A stretch of DNA of 64,000 nucleotides from Paragordius varius. Taxonomy: Eukaryota > Nematomorpha. The translations under genes and the position numbers were made by a program. The stretch is taken from contig OZ176052.1 of the NCBI GenBank assembly GCA_964247055.1, positions 10,230,001-10,294,000 on the forward strand. Reading direction: 5' to 3'. The notes beneath the pieces were generated by a model. That model worked only from the letters and a program-made list of their open reading frames with translations. It had not been told where the DNA came from and ran no database searches. Shown here piece after piece: positions 50,946 to 63,854 of this stretch (position 1 is its first letter; the number at the start of each line of letters is the position of its first letter).

Positions 50946-51131
50946 AGATTTTTTTGTAACATTGTATTATAGTTTTCCATTCATGCGTATACTTTACGTT
51001 CGGTATGATATAAAGTACTTTAATATCTTACACTAAAGAGTTTAATATTTTATAAAAATTGACTCCGAACGCCTTTCAATAATTTTCTTTTTATTCAACT
51101 TGGAATGAAGTCTTAAACAAAAATTTTAGAT

Positions 51132-51342
51132 CAGGGACCAACATAACTGGCTTCACGGGCCTCAGAAATATTCATGGACATTCATTAAATATGTAAAGAT
51201 TTTAAACATAAATTGAAAATAAAAATACAATATAACAATTTCTAACTCGTTGTTAATTGAAAAAATATATTTGGAAATATTGGTTAAATTTTTGCTAAGT
51301 AGAATTCCAAATTTTACGCAAACCACCTTTTGGACACCCCTG
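51132..51342. mobile_element. hAT-type MITE remnant
   Basis: The left end CAGGGACCAACATAACTGGC with TTCACGGGCC and the right end TTTGGACACCCCTG face each other. The internal part is shorter than in the complete copies, and no clear target duplication remains. Confidence 0.6.
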
Positions 51343-51879
51343 TGATTGAATTTTTATATCTTTTCGTTATGCAAATATTATTTTTATATCACCTAATCTG
51401 TGAAAACTCGATTTTGCAATTTTGGGCAAATTTAGAAATATGGCCATATCTTTTATGAGGCTGGAAAAGAGAAATAATAATTGAAATTTGGCCAAATTAG
51501 CATTGTATTAAGGTTTCCAGAAATTTCCTACCTATCCACATGTGTTTACTGTTAACACGAATACAAATCAATACTTGTCAATACATTTAAATTGGGGGCA
51601 TTGATGACCCCTGGTCTGTTAATACCTAATATATCATAAAATATGAAAGTATTGAGCCCACCATAAAATTTCACTTATAAAACACTAAATTCATAATATA
51701 AAAAGATTAAAATTAATTTTTATTACTTACTCTATGGGTGGAGCTTACCACTATGACCTTTTCATTTTTGTTCTAGTTGACATATTGGGATTGTTCCATA
51801 TTCCAGAGCATAAAATTGTAAAACTATTGTTTTGAAAGTAGTTCTAATTAATAATTATCAAATCTCATGTATGAGATAA

Positions 51880-52135
51880 AAAACAAAACACGATTGAAAC
51901 AAACATCTGATATTAAAACAAAGTTTATCTATTTTTTGCTGGTAAAATGTCGCTTTAAAGCTGTTTAAATTAATTTTACATTTTCAAAAAAAATTATCGA
52001 AAAAAATGGCGGCGAAAAGTTTGAGACGAAGATTTTTTTATTTGTATAATGTGCCTAAAAGGCTGAAGAAAGCATATTTTTAAATTCAGCGTAATACCTT
52101 AAATATTTTTAAAATATTTGAATTTTAAATCCTTA
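51880..52135 (+). repeat. GGCGGCGAAAA dispersed repeat, copy 2
   Basis: Blocks in the same order as copy 1: AAAACACGATTGAAACAAAC, TCTGATATTAAAACAAAG, TGCTGGTAAAATGTCGC, AAAAATGGCGGCGAAAAG, GTATAATGTGCCTAAAAGGC, AAAGCATATTTTTAAATTCA. Confidence 0.65.
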
Positions 52136-53082
52136 GGGATATAAAAATTCAAAGAGTTATGGATTTTAATAAGAAAATAGACAATAAATGAGTGCACGAG
52201 TTAAAAGAAATATTGCTAATTAACCTCTTCGTATATTTATATTTATTCCTTAATTTATTTAGTAAAAATGAACCGTTAATTCCAAAAAATACGATATTTT
52301 TATAATTGATTTAAAAATGGCGCTAAAATAGTATATATATTTTTATCTAAAATTAAGTCATTTATAATATTATTTTTGAAATATAAGCATTAAATCACGA
52401 CAGCTTTTTTAGTAGTGTGTCAATTATAAAACTAGTTTGGTAAATTAGGTTTAATTTTAATCGAAGTCGTACAATTATTATAAAAACAATCAAAACTTAA
52501 TTTGATGCCTATCTATAAATAAAAAATTCTTAATTGCTTGCAATGATTACCATATATATATATATATATATATATATGAAACAATATTTATTATCATTAA
52601 AATTTACTATGTACAATACATTTTTATGCAACACAGATTAAGTGTTTGATAGTTATGCGGTTAATCCATCAGTCAGGTTGACGGATGTTGAGCAAATATA
52701 TAAAATTTATAATAGTTTTTTTTGGTGAAATGCAGTATCAGATTCAAATAATAAAATAAAATAGGTTGTTGAGTAAATAAATATCGGTTAGCGACTAAAA
52801 AATTAATGTTATATATAAATTAGTGGAAGATACCCTGTTTAAGATGAACAATGACTGTGTTACATAAACTATGTTATTATTATTGAATATGATAATACCA
52901 TAATTTACACAAATGTTTATTGTGATAAAGTACACTTTGGTTGCTGACTGTAAACCATGTTGTGTATAATAATACTCCTTAACACCAATTATTTCTATAG
53001 ACCGCGAAAGTAAGGGTGATTTATGGAATGTAAAATGCATATTGTTAGATTGGGGTTAGAGCTAATGAATAAATAGACGCGA
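52136..53082. other. 3' flank of the GDF8/11-like gene
   Basis: AT-rich, with an (AT)n microsatellite at about 52552-52577. 52780-53040 has mixed composition, but the open frame there has no recognisable homology. It may be 3' UTR of the minus-strand ligand gene. Confidence 0.45.
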
Positions 53083-56052
53083 TTAGGAACAGGAACATCG
53101 TTCCACCACCATACTTGTCACTAAACCATAAATAATTGTATTGTCCTGGGCTATGTATAAGAATGACATCGCCGCTGTTTTAGAGGGTGTACAGCATGCG
53201 CTTAATCGGGTGGTTAAACTAAAGGTTTAAAGATTAAATGTAGTCAAATAAAAATTAAAATTATACAGACAAAACTTAAAAATATAACGACAAATACACT
53301 TTTTTCAAAAGTTAACCATACTTTTAAAGACATTACTTTTTCCTATATAAATTATTTTATTACACGTTAAATAATTGATTGAGCTACCAATATATCAATT
53401 TCATACTTTGCCATTTAAAACAAGTTATATTTAAATAAATCTTAAAATAGTACAGTTGAAAAAAATATTTGTCTTTATATTTTTACGTTTAGTCCGTATA
53501 ATTTCAATTTTTACTGTAATATATGGCTAGTGCTTATAAGTTGTAAAAATATTCGGAAAAAATTTTATTATACTACCTGTAAAGATATGTGTGGGCACTA
53601 TGGGGTAAATACATCAGGGGACATTCACCAAAACAATAATTGATATCGGCAGTTTTGGGAGCAATAATAAAATCCCATTTGATTTCAGCAAAGTTTATAG
53701 TTAATGGGTAACGACAACATCGTTCCTCGGGATGTTCTTCCGTACAAAAAGCGTTAAGGTCGCGTTTTATCCGCAATACTTGGGGTTTGGGTCTAACTTT
53801 CAATTCCAAAGTTGGTACCTACAAAAAATGTAAAATAAAATAAAATGAAATCAAAACTTTCTAAAAATATAATAATTTATAAAATTTAATTAATATAACT
53901 TACAAAAGATTGTTCTTTCCGGTTAGTAGCGTGTGTTAGAATCATATCTTGGCCCATGCAATTTTTCGAGCGAATAACTATACCCATATTTGAATCGGGT
54001 GAAAAGACCCAGGATTCCACCAAGGTTTGTATCGAAACAAAAAACCAACCATCTTCCACATGAAAATCTTGTCCTGTAATGACACGTAAATCTACCCTGA
54101 TATAGAAATTTAAAAAAATAAGTATACTATTAAATTAAAGTTATTGCATAAAAATTTAAAATTTAACTATTTTGAGAAAAGTTATTGTGTAGGTAATAAC
54201 CACATTTCTTTGTTAATTAAAATATTTTGCTAAACATTTTTAAATACTGTCCCATTTTTTTATTCGGGCAACACCGCATATATATCTCTTAACTCCTTTT
54301 ATTAATAAAATAAAGATTGCGAAGAGATTACATCGTTATATTTTTATGAATGGGATTAGACCCTAGAGTTTGTGTAGCTTAATAATCTATCTAGCATTTC
54401 AATTTTTATTGGAACTAAAACTCTTAGAAAACTGAAGAGTGGTTCCTGCTTGGAACTGGTAACAAGGTTCGTAAAAGGCCTTTAATATAATCGGGCTAAC
54501 TGAAATTATGATTTCTGGGGCTTATTCTTAAAATTTGGTCGGGTTATATCAATTGATTAAATCATATTTCGCTTCTGACATACACTGTAATGTAACAAAG
54601 TTAATCTTTTGATTATAAGCCTAATTAAATTTAATATTAAGTATAATAGATAAAAACTAATAAATGAAACAACAATCTAATGAAATATAGTATTTCATGT
54701 TCTTTCTATTTTTAGTATTTTCCAACCATTTGATCGGAAAACATAATGAAATGACATATTATGTTTATTGAATTAAATATATAACAATGACAAAAATTTT
54801 TCCTAATTGATTTTTTAGCCCTCTAAAAATCACGAAAATTTCAAATTATTTGAGACAGAACATAAGCGACCACCTATCCTGGGCAGTAATTGGGACGATT
54901 CCACAAAAAATCGAACCGGGATAATTTCAGGAGTATTAATAAATACTTTAGAGCCAGAAACTAATCAATTACTCCTGAAATCTTAGAAAGTTACTGGTGG
55001 TTTTAAGCGGTTTCGGTTCCTCTCGAAGGTCAACCCCAAACACTTTTTTTCATAAAATATTAATTACCTTTTCACATGTGCATATGGTTCATCATTCGGC
55101 TCACGGTTGGTTTCATAAATTTTAGAAAGTGGACGAATTTGTTCGATATATACTTGGGATGAATGCTTTCGGCATTTACTTGAAAAATGACCGTTGACAA
55201 ATAACCAAAGTTTTGCATCCGTTATGTAACTTTCAAACACATTTTTCCCCAAATCAAAATAAATTGCATTTTTTAACGGGTTCCCATCACCTCCACCCTG
55301 TCTGTACCTCGAGCTAGGTACTATTTATAAGAAAATGATATATTATTTTTTATAAAATGCGTAATCTATATATAAAAAGGGTAATAAAATTAAGGTGGAT
55401 TACTTGGTTGAGAAATTGTAATGATTCTGGAAGGAACTACATTAGAATCACCAGAATATTCAAAACCATTCGGGATGTGATCTTCCATCCGATCATTTTG
55501 ATATTTGTTTTGCATCAAGTCTCCAAACGATGGTATATTAGGCAACGTAATATTAACTGTTGGTGGCTCGGAATATCCTAATTGATCCAATATATCTCGT
55601 TTGGCTTTAAGCAATCGCTGCTCAGCAGCTAATTTGAGATTGTGACTTAGGCATTTTGGACACAAACTAAGGTTTCGTAACATTCTTTGTTTTGCCAATT
55701 CTGCCATTTGAAGCGTGTGTTGTTGGTAAAGTAATTTACTTTGATTATATTTAGGGTCTGTATGATAATTTGATTGGCCCTCGTTGGCGGAATCGTTTTT
55801 ATTAGTATTATAGTATGATGTCAATGATTTGAGATCTATCGTCATAGGCGGTTTAAAGTGAGAATTTGGTACATATTTGAGGAGATCAGAATGTGGGTAG
55901 GAAGTGTTTTGGATGAAACATTCCAGGTTACGAAAAAGCAATAATACATTCAAATGAAATAACAGTAATAAGCAAGATCCAATATGATTAGAAAGAAGAT
56001 TAGTAATTTTACATATTTGATTAAGAATATAATTTACCAAAGTATGGCACAT
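53083..56052 (-). CDS. GDF8/11 (myostatin/myoglianin)-class TGF-beta ligand
   Basis: Secreted dimeric growth factor precursor. Exons: 56052-55404, 55321-55068, 54096-53904, 53818-53577, 53218-53083. From the ATG a hydrophobic stretch (IGSCLLLLFHLNVLLLF) acts as signal sequence or anchor. The prodomain keeps CPKCLSHNLKLAAEQRLLKA, TLPNIPSFGDLM and AKLWLFV. A furin-type site RIKR precedes the mature part: FCTEEHPEERCCRYPLTINF, WDFIIAPK, NYCFGECPLMYLPHSAHTYL, SACCTPSKTAAMSFLYIAQD and MVVERCSCS-stop. All nine cysteines of the GDF8/11 knot are there; the usual CGCS end reads CSCS. Exon joins keep phase except within exon 2. There a run of six A (55275-55270) puts DGNPLK and the downstream QFNFDLGKNVF in different frames; five A would restore continuity. 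This may be a sequencing error, a real lesion or unusual splicing. Confidence 0.9.
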
Positions 56053-58159
56053 GTTGAACGAAAATTTTGAAAGCGATTTAGGGTTATGGATAAATAATTT
56101 TAAAAATGTTTTGACGCAAAATAGTAAAAAAGTAATTTTCGAAGACAAAACTAGCAGCTAGATAAAAAAATGCTAGCCAATTTGTCATAAAAAACTATAG
56201 GGATGAAAAATATCCAACCACATTGTCAACATATTGGTTAGTTAGACTTTTATATGATAATTTGCGACACAGTGTTTATATTGGAGAAACTATGAAAGAA
56301 AAAGAAATCGTAAAAAGATACGCAACATTATAAGTTTTAACGACAACGAAATAATTGTAAATTGGGCTTATGCATGTTTAGTAGTGACAGATATTGAACT
56401 CTGATTTTTAACACATAAATCTACATAAACATATAAATATATATGTATAATATTTTTTATACCATATCTCCTAATATTTTTATATTTTTACATTAGGGGG
56501 GCCAATTTCTTAAATGAACGAAAAATATGCATAAATTAAGACATAATCCAAAAATCTTCAAGCAATTACATTAACAAACCTACAGGTATTTTCCTGCATA
56601 TCTATATATATAAATACACATATTGTATTCTTGTTTTTTTAAACAGAAGATACACAAGTAGGGCTTAAATACGTAAAGTCAAATTATGCCTTAAAAAATG
56701 TAATAAAAATGTGAAAAAATGAAAATATTTTTTACACCTTTTCCTCTCTATTTTACAATAAAACTAATGTCAAACTATCTCTGTAAAAAATGGGCGGAGC
56801 TAATTTTTTTTTAAAAGGCATAAATTATATTACCCAAAATATTTAAACTGCATTCATATATAATTAGTAAAAGAAAAAAAGATAACATCCATCTATATAA
56901 TTACCTACCATGTTCATGCGAATATCAGGTAAAGAGTCAATGGTATATCATAATAAAATTGGTTTAAACAATCAAGGTATTTAGTAAATTCTTCACATAA
57001 AAAAATGAAAAATATCTTTCTTTAGTGATAATGAAAAAGCATCCATCGATTAGAAAAGATTTGAAAAATGTTTTAAATTCCATAAATTTATTATCCAAGA
57101 ATCCTATAGTTCTGTTAACCATATTGACCTTAAAATAATTACAAATATTATATTATAATGGAATTTTTGTTATTTTGTTTTAATATTTATTTAAAATTAC
57201 CAGATTTTACATAAATTTTATTTTTTAAATTATGTATATTACGCGTTAAATTATCGGGTTTAATAAAAATATATTTAAACTTTGTATTATTTGCATACTT
57301 TACATTGCAGGTCAATATTTGTTTTATGTATTTAAATATATATATGTTTAATTTATATTAATTTTTTATTACGTAATGTAAAAAATTTATTATATTATGG
57401 ATAAATACACTTTTAAGTTCTTTTTCATTTTTTCGATAATTTATTTTAAAATTAAATAATTTAAATTCTAAAAATAGATTATGAAATAATTTTAAAATGA
57501 AAATTATTTTATCCATTTTTATCATTTTTAATGGCCAAAAGTTTTAAAGGGGAAATCCTCAACACTGTAAATGTGATGATAAATGTTTTATTATATATAA
57601 TAAAACATATAAAAACCACAAAATTTTTATAATGCAAGGCATTTTACCTGTGTATTTAAAAAAGGATAATACACGCAATGCTATATAAATTCCAATCGTT
57701 CTTTTAAATAATATATATATTGTGTTTTGTTGGAAATGATTTTTAGTAGAGCTTTTTTTTGAATAATTAAGATATCAACAAATATAATTTATCTGTCAAA
57801 TTTTTTTCACACAACAAGAGAAATATGATGGGAAAATACAGCAAAATAGGGTCCGGTTTGTTCTTTATATATATATATATATATGATTTATGAGGTTACC
57901 AAAAATTTTGACATTTTAGAGCTAGAACTCCGCCCATTTCATTTTCTGTAATAAATTATATGTCCATGCAAAAGGTATATAAGGCAAATGGTTAAGAATT
58001 TTTAGACAGAAAAATCTATGTATATATATCCCGCTGTGATTGCGTAGTCAAATATTTTGATAAGTTGTTTCATTTATATATTAAAATATATAGTCTATGA
58101 GTCTTTAGAGTCTTTACATGTTTCACCAACTTTTAACTTTGCAAGTGAATTTGACATTG
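56053..58159. other. Intergenic region upstream of the GDF8/11-like gene
   Basis: Very AT-rich, with several TATATA runs (57868-57886 is an (AT)n tract). No coding exon, RNA gene or repeat shared with the rest of the window was recognised. It presumably includes the promoter of the minus-strand ligand gene. Confidence 0.45.
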
Positions 58160-58465
58160 TTAAAACGTTGACGGACAGTAGGAACAAGCGAAGTTCGAAA
58201 ATTGACACTATATCTTTTTGTGATTTTTAGAATGTTAGAAGTATAGTTTTACTCTTTCTGCTTAAATAAACTTAATTTTGATTAATTTAGTACCTTTAAA
58301 AACACGACACTATGCTTCTACGTATACGCCAGTAAGTGCACATTTGTGCTGCTATAGCCGTAGTGTCTAAAAACGACCGTTTCGTTTTGGACGGCTATAG
58401 CAGTCATGCCACATTGTGAACTTCGCTTTGACGGCTATAGCCGCAATTGTCCGTCAACGTGTTAA
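58160..58465. mobile_element. piggyBac-type MITE (TTAA target)
   Basis: Flanked by TTAA on both sides (58160-58163 and 58462-58465). Terminal inverted repeats: AACGTTGACGGACA at the left and TGTCCGTCAACGTG at the right. Inner inverted boxes GCGAAGTTC / GAACTTCGC are also present. The right half contains three copies of the palindrome-like GCTATAGCCG box. About 298 bp, non-coding. TTAA with this end structure fits non-autonomous piggyBac elements. Confidence 0.8.
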
Positions 58466-59859
58466 AATTATAAATTGCTGGAATTATTATAAAATATAAC
58501 ATAGGACGAAATCATTGAGTTATATCATATATTTTAACAAGGAATTTATTATGGAGTACAGACTGCAAACAAAAAAGTAAAATGTTAATAAAAATAAAAA
58601 AAAAGTAATAGTTAAACTGACTTTCTTTATAATTGAGAATAAATTTGTTTAATGTCATTTTTTGAGGTAGTGATGCCAGAGCCATTTCAAGTTTAAATAT
58701 TTTCTATAATATTTATATAAGACCTTTTTCAAAAATTTTTCCGCCAAATATTTTTAGTTATGGAAAATTTTATTAATTTATAAATGCGTCAAGGGTGACT
58801 CAGTCGTGTTGAATTAGACTCTCAATTTTTTATTATTCATGTAGGTTTTTAAATAACAAGTCCCTAATATTTTGTCAGAGCACGTTCCGAAAACGTAAGG
58901 CCTATTCGATTTCATAATTGAATTGAGGTTATTTACGAATCCCCCGAGGGAGTGACCCATTTTCAAATGATTCCAATTCGAGCCCATTATCCTTAAAAAT
59001 AAATATTTTATACATTTATTTGCTTTTAAGCAGTTTTGTGGAAAAAGAGTAGGCTTATTTAAATTTATTCGATGTTTTTGACTTTTTAAATTCTTTGTAT
59101 TTGACTAATTTTGGACGCTTACTCATGAAAAACGGAGCTAGATAAAAATGTTCGTAACGCAATTTTGCGGAAAAGGTGTAGGCCCCTTCGAGTCTAATAA
59201 TGATATTTTAAAACAAATTACGAATGCCTCGAGTGTGATAGAACAACTTGATTAGGTTCATCAATGCAGTTGAGATGCAAAAATGTGGCTTTATACCAAT
59301 ATTGACTGGGAACAAATTTATCGGCTGGCCTACTAAAATCAATAATGAATATTTTTGATTTTTTGGGGGAAGGGGCCAAGGGTAACAAGCCATTGTTTAA
59401 GTAACGCATTTAACATTCCCCGAAAAATTCGTTTTTCGAAAAATAAATATTTCCCAAAAATATTAGTAGCATTTTTTCGGTAAACGTTTTGGGGTATATG
59501 AATTTCTTAACGGTTTCACTTATTCTCATAAGGATTTTTTAAAACATATTAAAATATTCTTGGATTATGATTAAAGGCATTTTTATTTGTCGAATTTTAG
59601 AACGAACAACCCTTTTAATTAAATCTATAAGGTGATAGAAATCTTCAGCACCTTAAAATATAGTGTTTTTATATCCAAGTATTTTGATACCGTTATCATT
59701 ACACTTCGAAATACCAGATAATACGCTTTAACAAAGCTTTGTTTAATTTAAATTTTTCAAATAATGTATTCTCAAAAAAAGATTATGGCGAGATCTTGGT
59801 TTTTTATGTTTATTTTACGGAAAGGAACCGAAAATTAGGGACTTTCGGACCATTCAAAA
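58466..59859. other. Gene-free stretch
   Basis: Mixed AT-rich sequence, slightly GC-richer at 58850-59400. Two overlapping minus-strand open frames near 59210-59400 are in different frames with no homology I recognise, so I do not call a gene. An old unidentified insertion is likely. Confidence 0.4.
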
Positions 59860-60015
59860 ATTAAGAATTTTTATTTTGCTTTTTATAATTTATTAACAAA
59901 ATGTGATTTTGCCATTTATTGACATATAGCAGTTATTACTAAAGTGTAAATAACTTTAAACTACTCCTAAGTCCAAAACCAAAAGCCCTATGATAATTTT
60001 GATATATTTTTCTAC
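59860..60015. repeat. Right end of a long-inverted-repeat element (solo)
   Basis: Ends CCAAAACCAAAAGCCCTATG then ATAATTTTGATATATTTTTC, matching the right termini at 33.6 and 63.4 kb. The matching left end was not found nearby. Confidence 0.45.
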
Positions 60016-60249
60016 GAATATACATATATATAATATCAGAATATTTTTTATCAACACCGTATATGTAATTTACATTGCTGATAATATTTTTCGGAATGAG
60101 GCATTAATTTTTTACAATTTTTTTCTATTGACAATCCATGCTTGGGGTAGTTTTATATATCAGAGCGATTTGATATTTGAATATTTTAAAAAGCATTTAA
60201 GGTATCAAGCCGAATTAAAAATCTGCTTTCTTTACCCTTTAGGCGCATT

Positions 60250-60475
60250 AAACATTTTTAATAAAATGTAAAATTGTAAAAAAATCCTCATCTCAAACTT
60301 TTTCGCCGCCATTTTTTTCTATAGATTTTTTAAATCGCTAATGCCAAATAAATTTATATTTTGGTTAAATATGTAAATATAAAATTCAGGCTACATTTTA
60401 CCAGCAAAACTTGATATATTTTGATTTTAATATCAGCTGTTGGTTTTAATCGCGTTTTGGAGCAGTTTCAATTTT
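60250..60475 (-). repeat. GGCGGCGAAAA dispersed repeat, copy 3 (inverted)
   Basis: On the minus strand the blocks appear in the family order: GCTGATATTAAAATC, GCTGGTAAAATGTAGCCTG, AAAAATGGCGGCGAAAAAG and GCGCCTAAAGG. It directly precedes a hAT-type MITE. Confidence 0.65.
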
Positions 60476-60484
60476 ATTCTAAAA

Positions 60485-60781
60485 CAGGGGTGTCCAACAG
60501 GCCACGTGGCCGCACTCGCTCCCCGGGACAATATGTGCGGCCGCAAAAATTTGGATCCATAATTTTCAAAAATATGGTTATAAAATCTTAGTAAAATTGA
60601 CATTTTTAAACAAATTATTAGAATAAGCCTATCCACTTAACAACGAACTCGAAAAATTAATTAAATTATTTTGAATTTTACAGTTTTTTTGAAATCTATT
60701 TATTAAAACGCCCATACATATTTCGAATGCGGTTCGAATAACAAATGCGACCCGCGAAGCCATTTGTGTTGTACACCCCTG
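60485..60781. mobile_element. hAT-type MITE (nearly complete)
   Basis: The left end CAGGGGTGTCCAACAGGCC and the right end TGTGTTGTACACCCCTG are inverted copies. Subterminal GTGCGGCCGC and GCGACCCGCGAAG boxes face each other. The 8-mers outside match at only 5 of 8, so the insertion is old. Same family as 29334-29619. Confidence 0.75.
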
Positions 60782-61359
60782 CGCTAGAAGTTAACTGTAA
60801 AAAATTTAAACGTTTTCATCTAATACATGACAATGTTGATAATTGATTTTTAGCTAAAATAACTTTCGAAACAGTCGTTTATTAACAAAATTGAAATCTT
60901 AGATATATAACTACTACAATATGTCAACATTAAAAAGTGAAAGTTCATCAGGTGTTAAAGCATAAATTTTGCGACTTTTCGATATTGACCAATTACCAAA
61001 AAATAACTTCAATGATTGCACCAACATTAAAAGCTTCATAGGAGTTTTTATTGTTCTATTATAGAATATTGCGCTATGTTATTTTACCTTCCGAATAAAA
61101 TATTATTTTCAAATAAGTTTTTTTAAATTAATATTTTTACTATTCTCACTAAAATTTACCTATACATAAATGATAACATATAAATCAGTAAACCTTATAT
61201 ATACATATTATCGCTTAGTTTAACAAACTCTGGGCAATCGAGACAGCTTGGATCATATAATTCTCTTGATATCTGTGGGAGTTGATGAATTAATTGTGTT
61301 GTGAATTATTTAATATTCCTATGCACACAAAAATATATCCTGATAAAAATAAATATATT
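60782..61359. other. Intergenic spacer
   Basis: AT-rich with no recognised feature. Confidence 0.4.
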
Positions 61360-63470
61360 CTGATAGATAATTATATCAGGATTCTCATGGTGATTTTGGT
61401 TATGGGCTTTACCAGTATTTAATATTACGCAAATCAGGAAATGAAAAAAATTGCGGCATTTTTTTTAGTTTTTTTGGTGAAAGTTAATGCTTCATTCCAA
61501 AAAGTATCGCTAAAATATATTACAAACTATATATAAAGCTAAATAATATTAGAATTTTAATTTTTAGATGTGGGGTCTTATAATCTCAAATTTTTAGACC
61601 CGTCCTAACTAAGCATCTTAAACTAAATGCCGCGATAGAAAAAAAATTTACATCGAAAAAAGTTTTTATTGAAATTTGGGTATTTTGTTTAAAAAATGAT
61701 AATTTGGTGTGGCGAGTTTTAACGTATTTTGAAGCCTGATGAAAACGGTATAAAAACACTTTTTCTAAATTGGATGATGCTAAATATTTTTACCTCAGAT
61801 TTTTTATCAAAAGTTTTTATCGACAAATTTTTATATAAAATTATGTATTAACACTTGGATACAGCACATTCATTTTAGTCCTTCGATTCAAATTGGAGTT
61901 AAATACCCCAGGCCTGTTTAAAATTAAATTCTTTAAAAAATATGGAAGAAATTGAAACCATGGCAAAATTTTGCACCTAAAACATTAACACTTGGATACA
62001 ACACATTCATTTTAGTCCTTCGATTCAAATTGGGGTATTTAAATACCACAGGTCTGTTTAAAATAAAATTCTCTAAAAATATGGAAGGAATCGAAACCAT
62101 GGCAAAATTTTGCACTTATATAACATCAATAAACCGAAATATATAAAAAAATTTATTCAAAAATACTTGATATTACTTATTTTAAGCTAAAATCGAAAAA
62201 TAAAAATTTAGTCAACTTGACATATGTTCAATGGTAAAATTAAGAAATAATACAAAATAAACTGCTTTTTCTATTTCTATCAAAGTTAGATGTTATTTGA
62301 ATATAAAATTAGCTTTAATTTTACCTTCAAAATCGAATGACGACGATATTTTTCAAAAATTTTGTAAAATAAAAATGGCGTCGAAGTAGTTTGACATGGA
62401 ACTTTTTTTTCAAAACAAAATTTTATTTAAATATTTTGGCATATTTATATCATTTGTATTAGGATAGAAGAATAAATTTAAATTGGGACCGTTTTCTTCA
62501 GTAGTTTTTTAAAAATCCAAACTCAAATTTAGTCTGGGGTATTTAGAGACCCCAATTTGAATTGAAGTGTTAATAAACCGAAAAATATAAAAAAAGTTAT
62601 TCAAAAATACCTGATATTACTTATTTTAAGCTAAAACCGAAAGGTAAAAATTAAGTCAACGTGACATTTGTGCAATGGTAAAATTGAAATTATACAAAAT
62701 TAACCACTTTTTCTATTTCTATCAATGTTAGATCTAATTTAAATAAATTGGCTTAAATTTTACTCTTAAAATTAAATGAAGACGATATTTTGCAAAATAA
62801 AAATGGCTTCGAAGTCGTTTGACATGCTTTTTTTTCAAAACAAAATTTTATTTAGATATTTTGGCTTATTTATATAATTTATATCAGGATAGAAGCAAAA
62901 ATTTAGATTGGGACCGTTTCCTTCAGTAGTTTTTTAAAAATCCTAATTTAAATTTAGTCTGCGGTATTTGGATAGCCCGATTTGAATCGAAATGTTAATC
63001 AAAAAATAATTAAAATTATAATAACTAATTTTTAAATATGGGGTGACATAAAAAGCAAAATTATATTGAAAAAGTGTTTTATAAAAGTGCATTACACCAT
63101 CAAATCTGGTTTCAATTTTAATGGTAAAATTTAAAACAAAATACTATTTTTTCGGAAAAACATTTTTATGTTATAATTTTCCTATCTATTTTTATTGCCG
63201 AATAGGTGAATTTTTGGGTGCCCATTTTCGACGTGTACAATCAAAGACTTGAGGCTAAATCTATAAAATTAAATTGTTTTATATATAGTTTATGAAATAA
63301 TATTTTTTTAAATGAAGCATATACAAAAAAAACATTTAATATAATGTGGGTAAATTTTGGCATTTTCTAATGTGGACTAAATACCACAAAAGTGGTGGTA
63401 ACTTTTGTTATTTTACTCAGGCCTAAAACCAAAAGCACCATGATAATTCTTATATATTTTCTAGAAAATT
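61360..63470. repeat. Long-inverted-repeat element, copy 3 (largest), with internal tandem duplications
   Basis: The left arm (about 61370-61560: ATTCTCATGGTGATTTTGGT, AATGCTTCATTCCAAA) and right arm (about 63280-63460: AATGAAGCATAT, ACCAAAAGCACCATGATAAT) are inverted. Inside, a unit of 137 bp is duplicated (61848 and 61985, starting TTAACACTTGGATACA). A larger unit repeats with a period of about 440 bp (AAACCGAAA...CTTGATATTACTTATTTTA at 62130 and 62575). It is non-coding; the short open frame at 61933-62115 is part of the duplicated unit. Confidence 0.65.
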
Positions 63471-63854
63471 TCTTCGGGAAATTTAATAACCCCCACTCTC
63501 CTTTCCAAGATTGTGTGCGCTGTAAATGTAGTGCAATTTAGGTGTTTTTTTTTACACGGAACCTAACCTTTCTATTTATCCTTATCAAATGTTATAAAAC
63601 CTTATTTGCAAGGTATGTAGTTTTTTTGTTTTAATGACATCAATACCATTTTTTGGTGGTCCTGGTAATGTTTATAACATTTTATCAGAATTATCCAGGC
63701 TTCATTAGCCGGTTCCTTTATTCAAGTTCGGATTTTAATGCTTTAAAACACGAAACATTCTGTGTAGACTTTTTATATAATTTATACAATTTTATTACAT
63801 CAATTGAGCACTTTTTGTTTCGTTTTATAGCTGTTGTCCATATGAATTTTTAGC
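63471..63854. other. Upstream flank of the TBC1D13-like gene
   Basis: 384 bp of AT-rich sequence before the start codon. A 66-codon open frame here (63653-63853) runs into the start region but shows no family resemblance, so I treat it as promoter/5' UTR. Confidence 0.4.

Noticed and set aside
59208-59409. Two overlapping minus-strand open frames of about 62 codons
   Set aside because: They overlap in different frames, so at most one could be real, and neither shows a domain, splice border or conserved motif.
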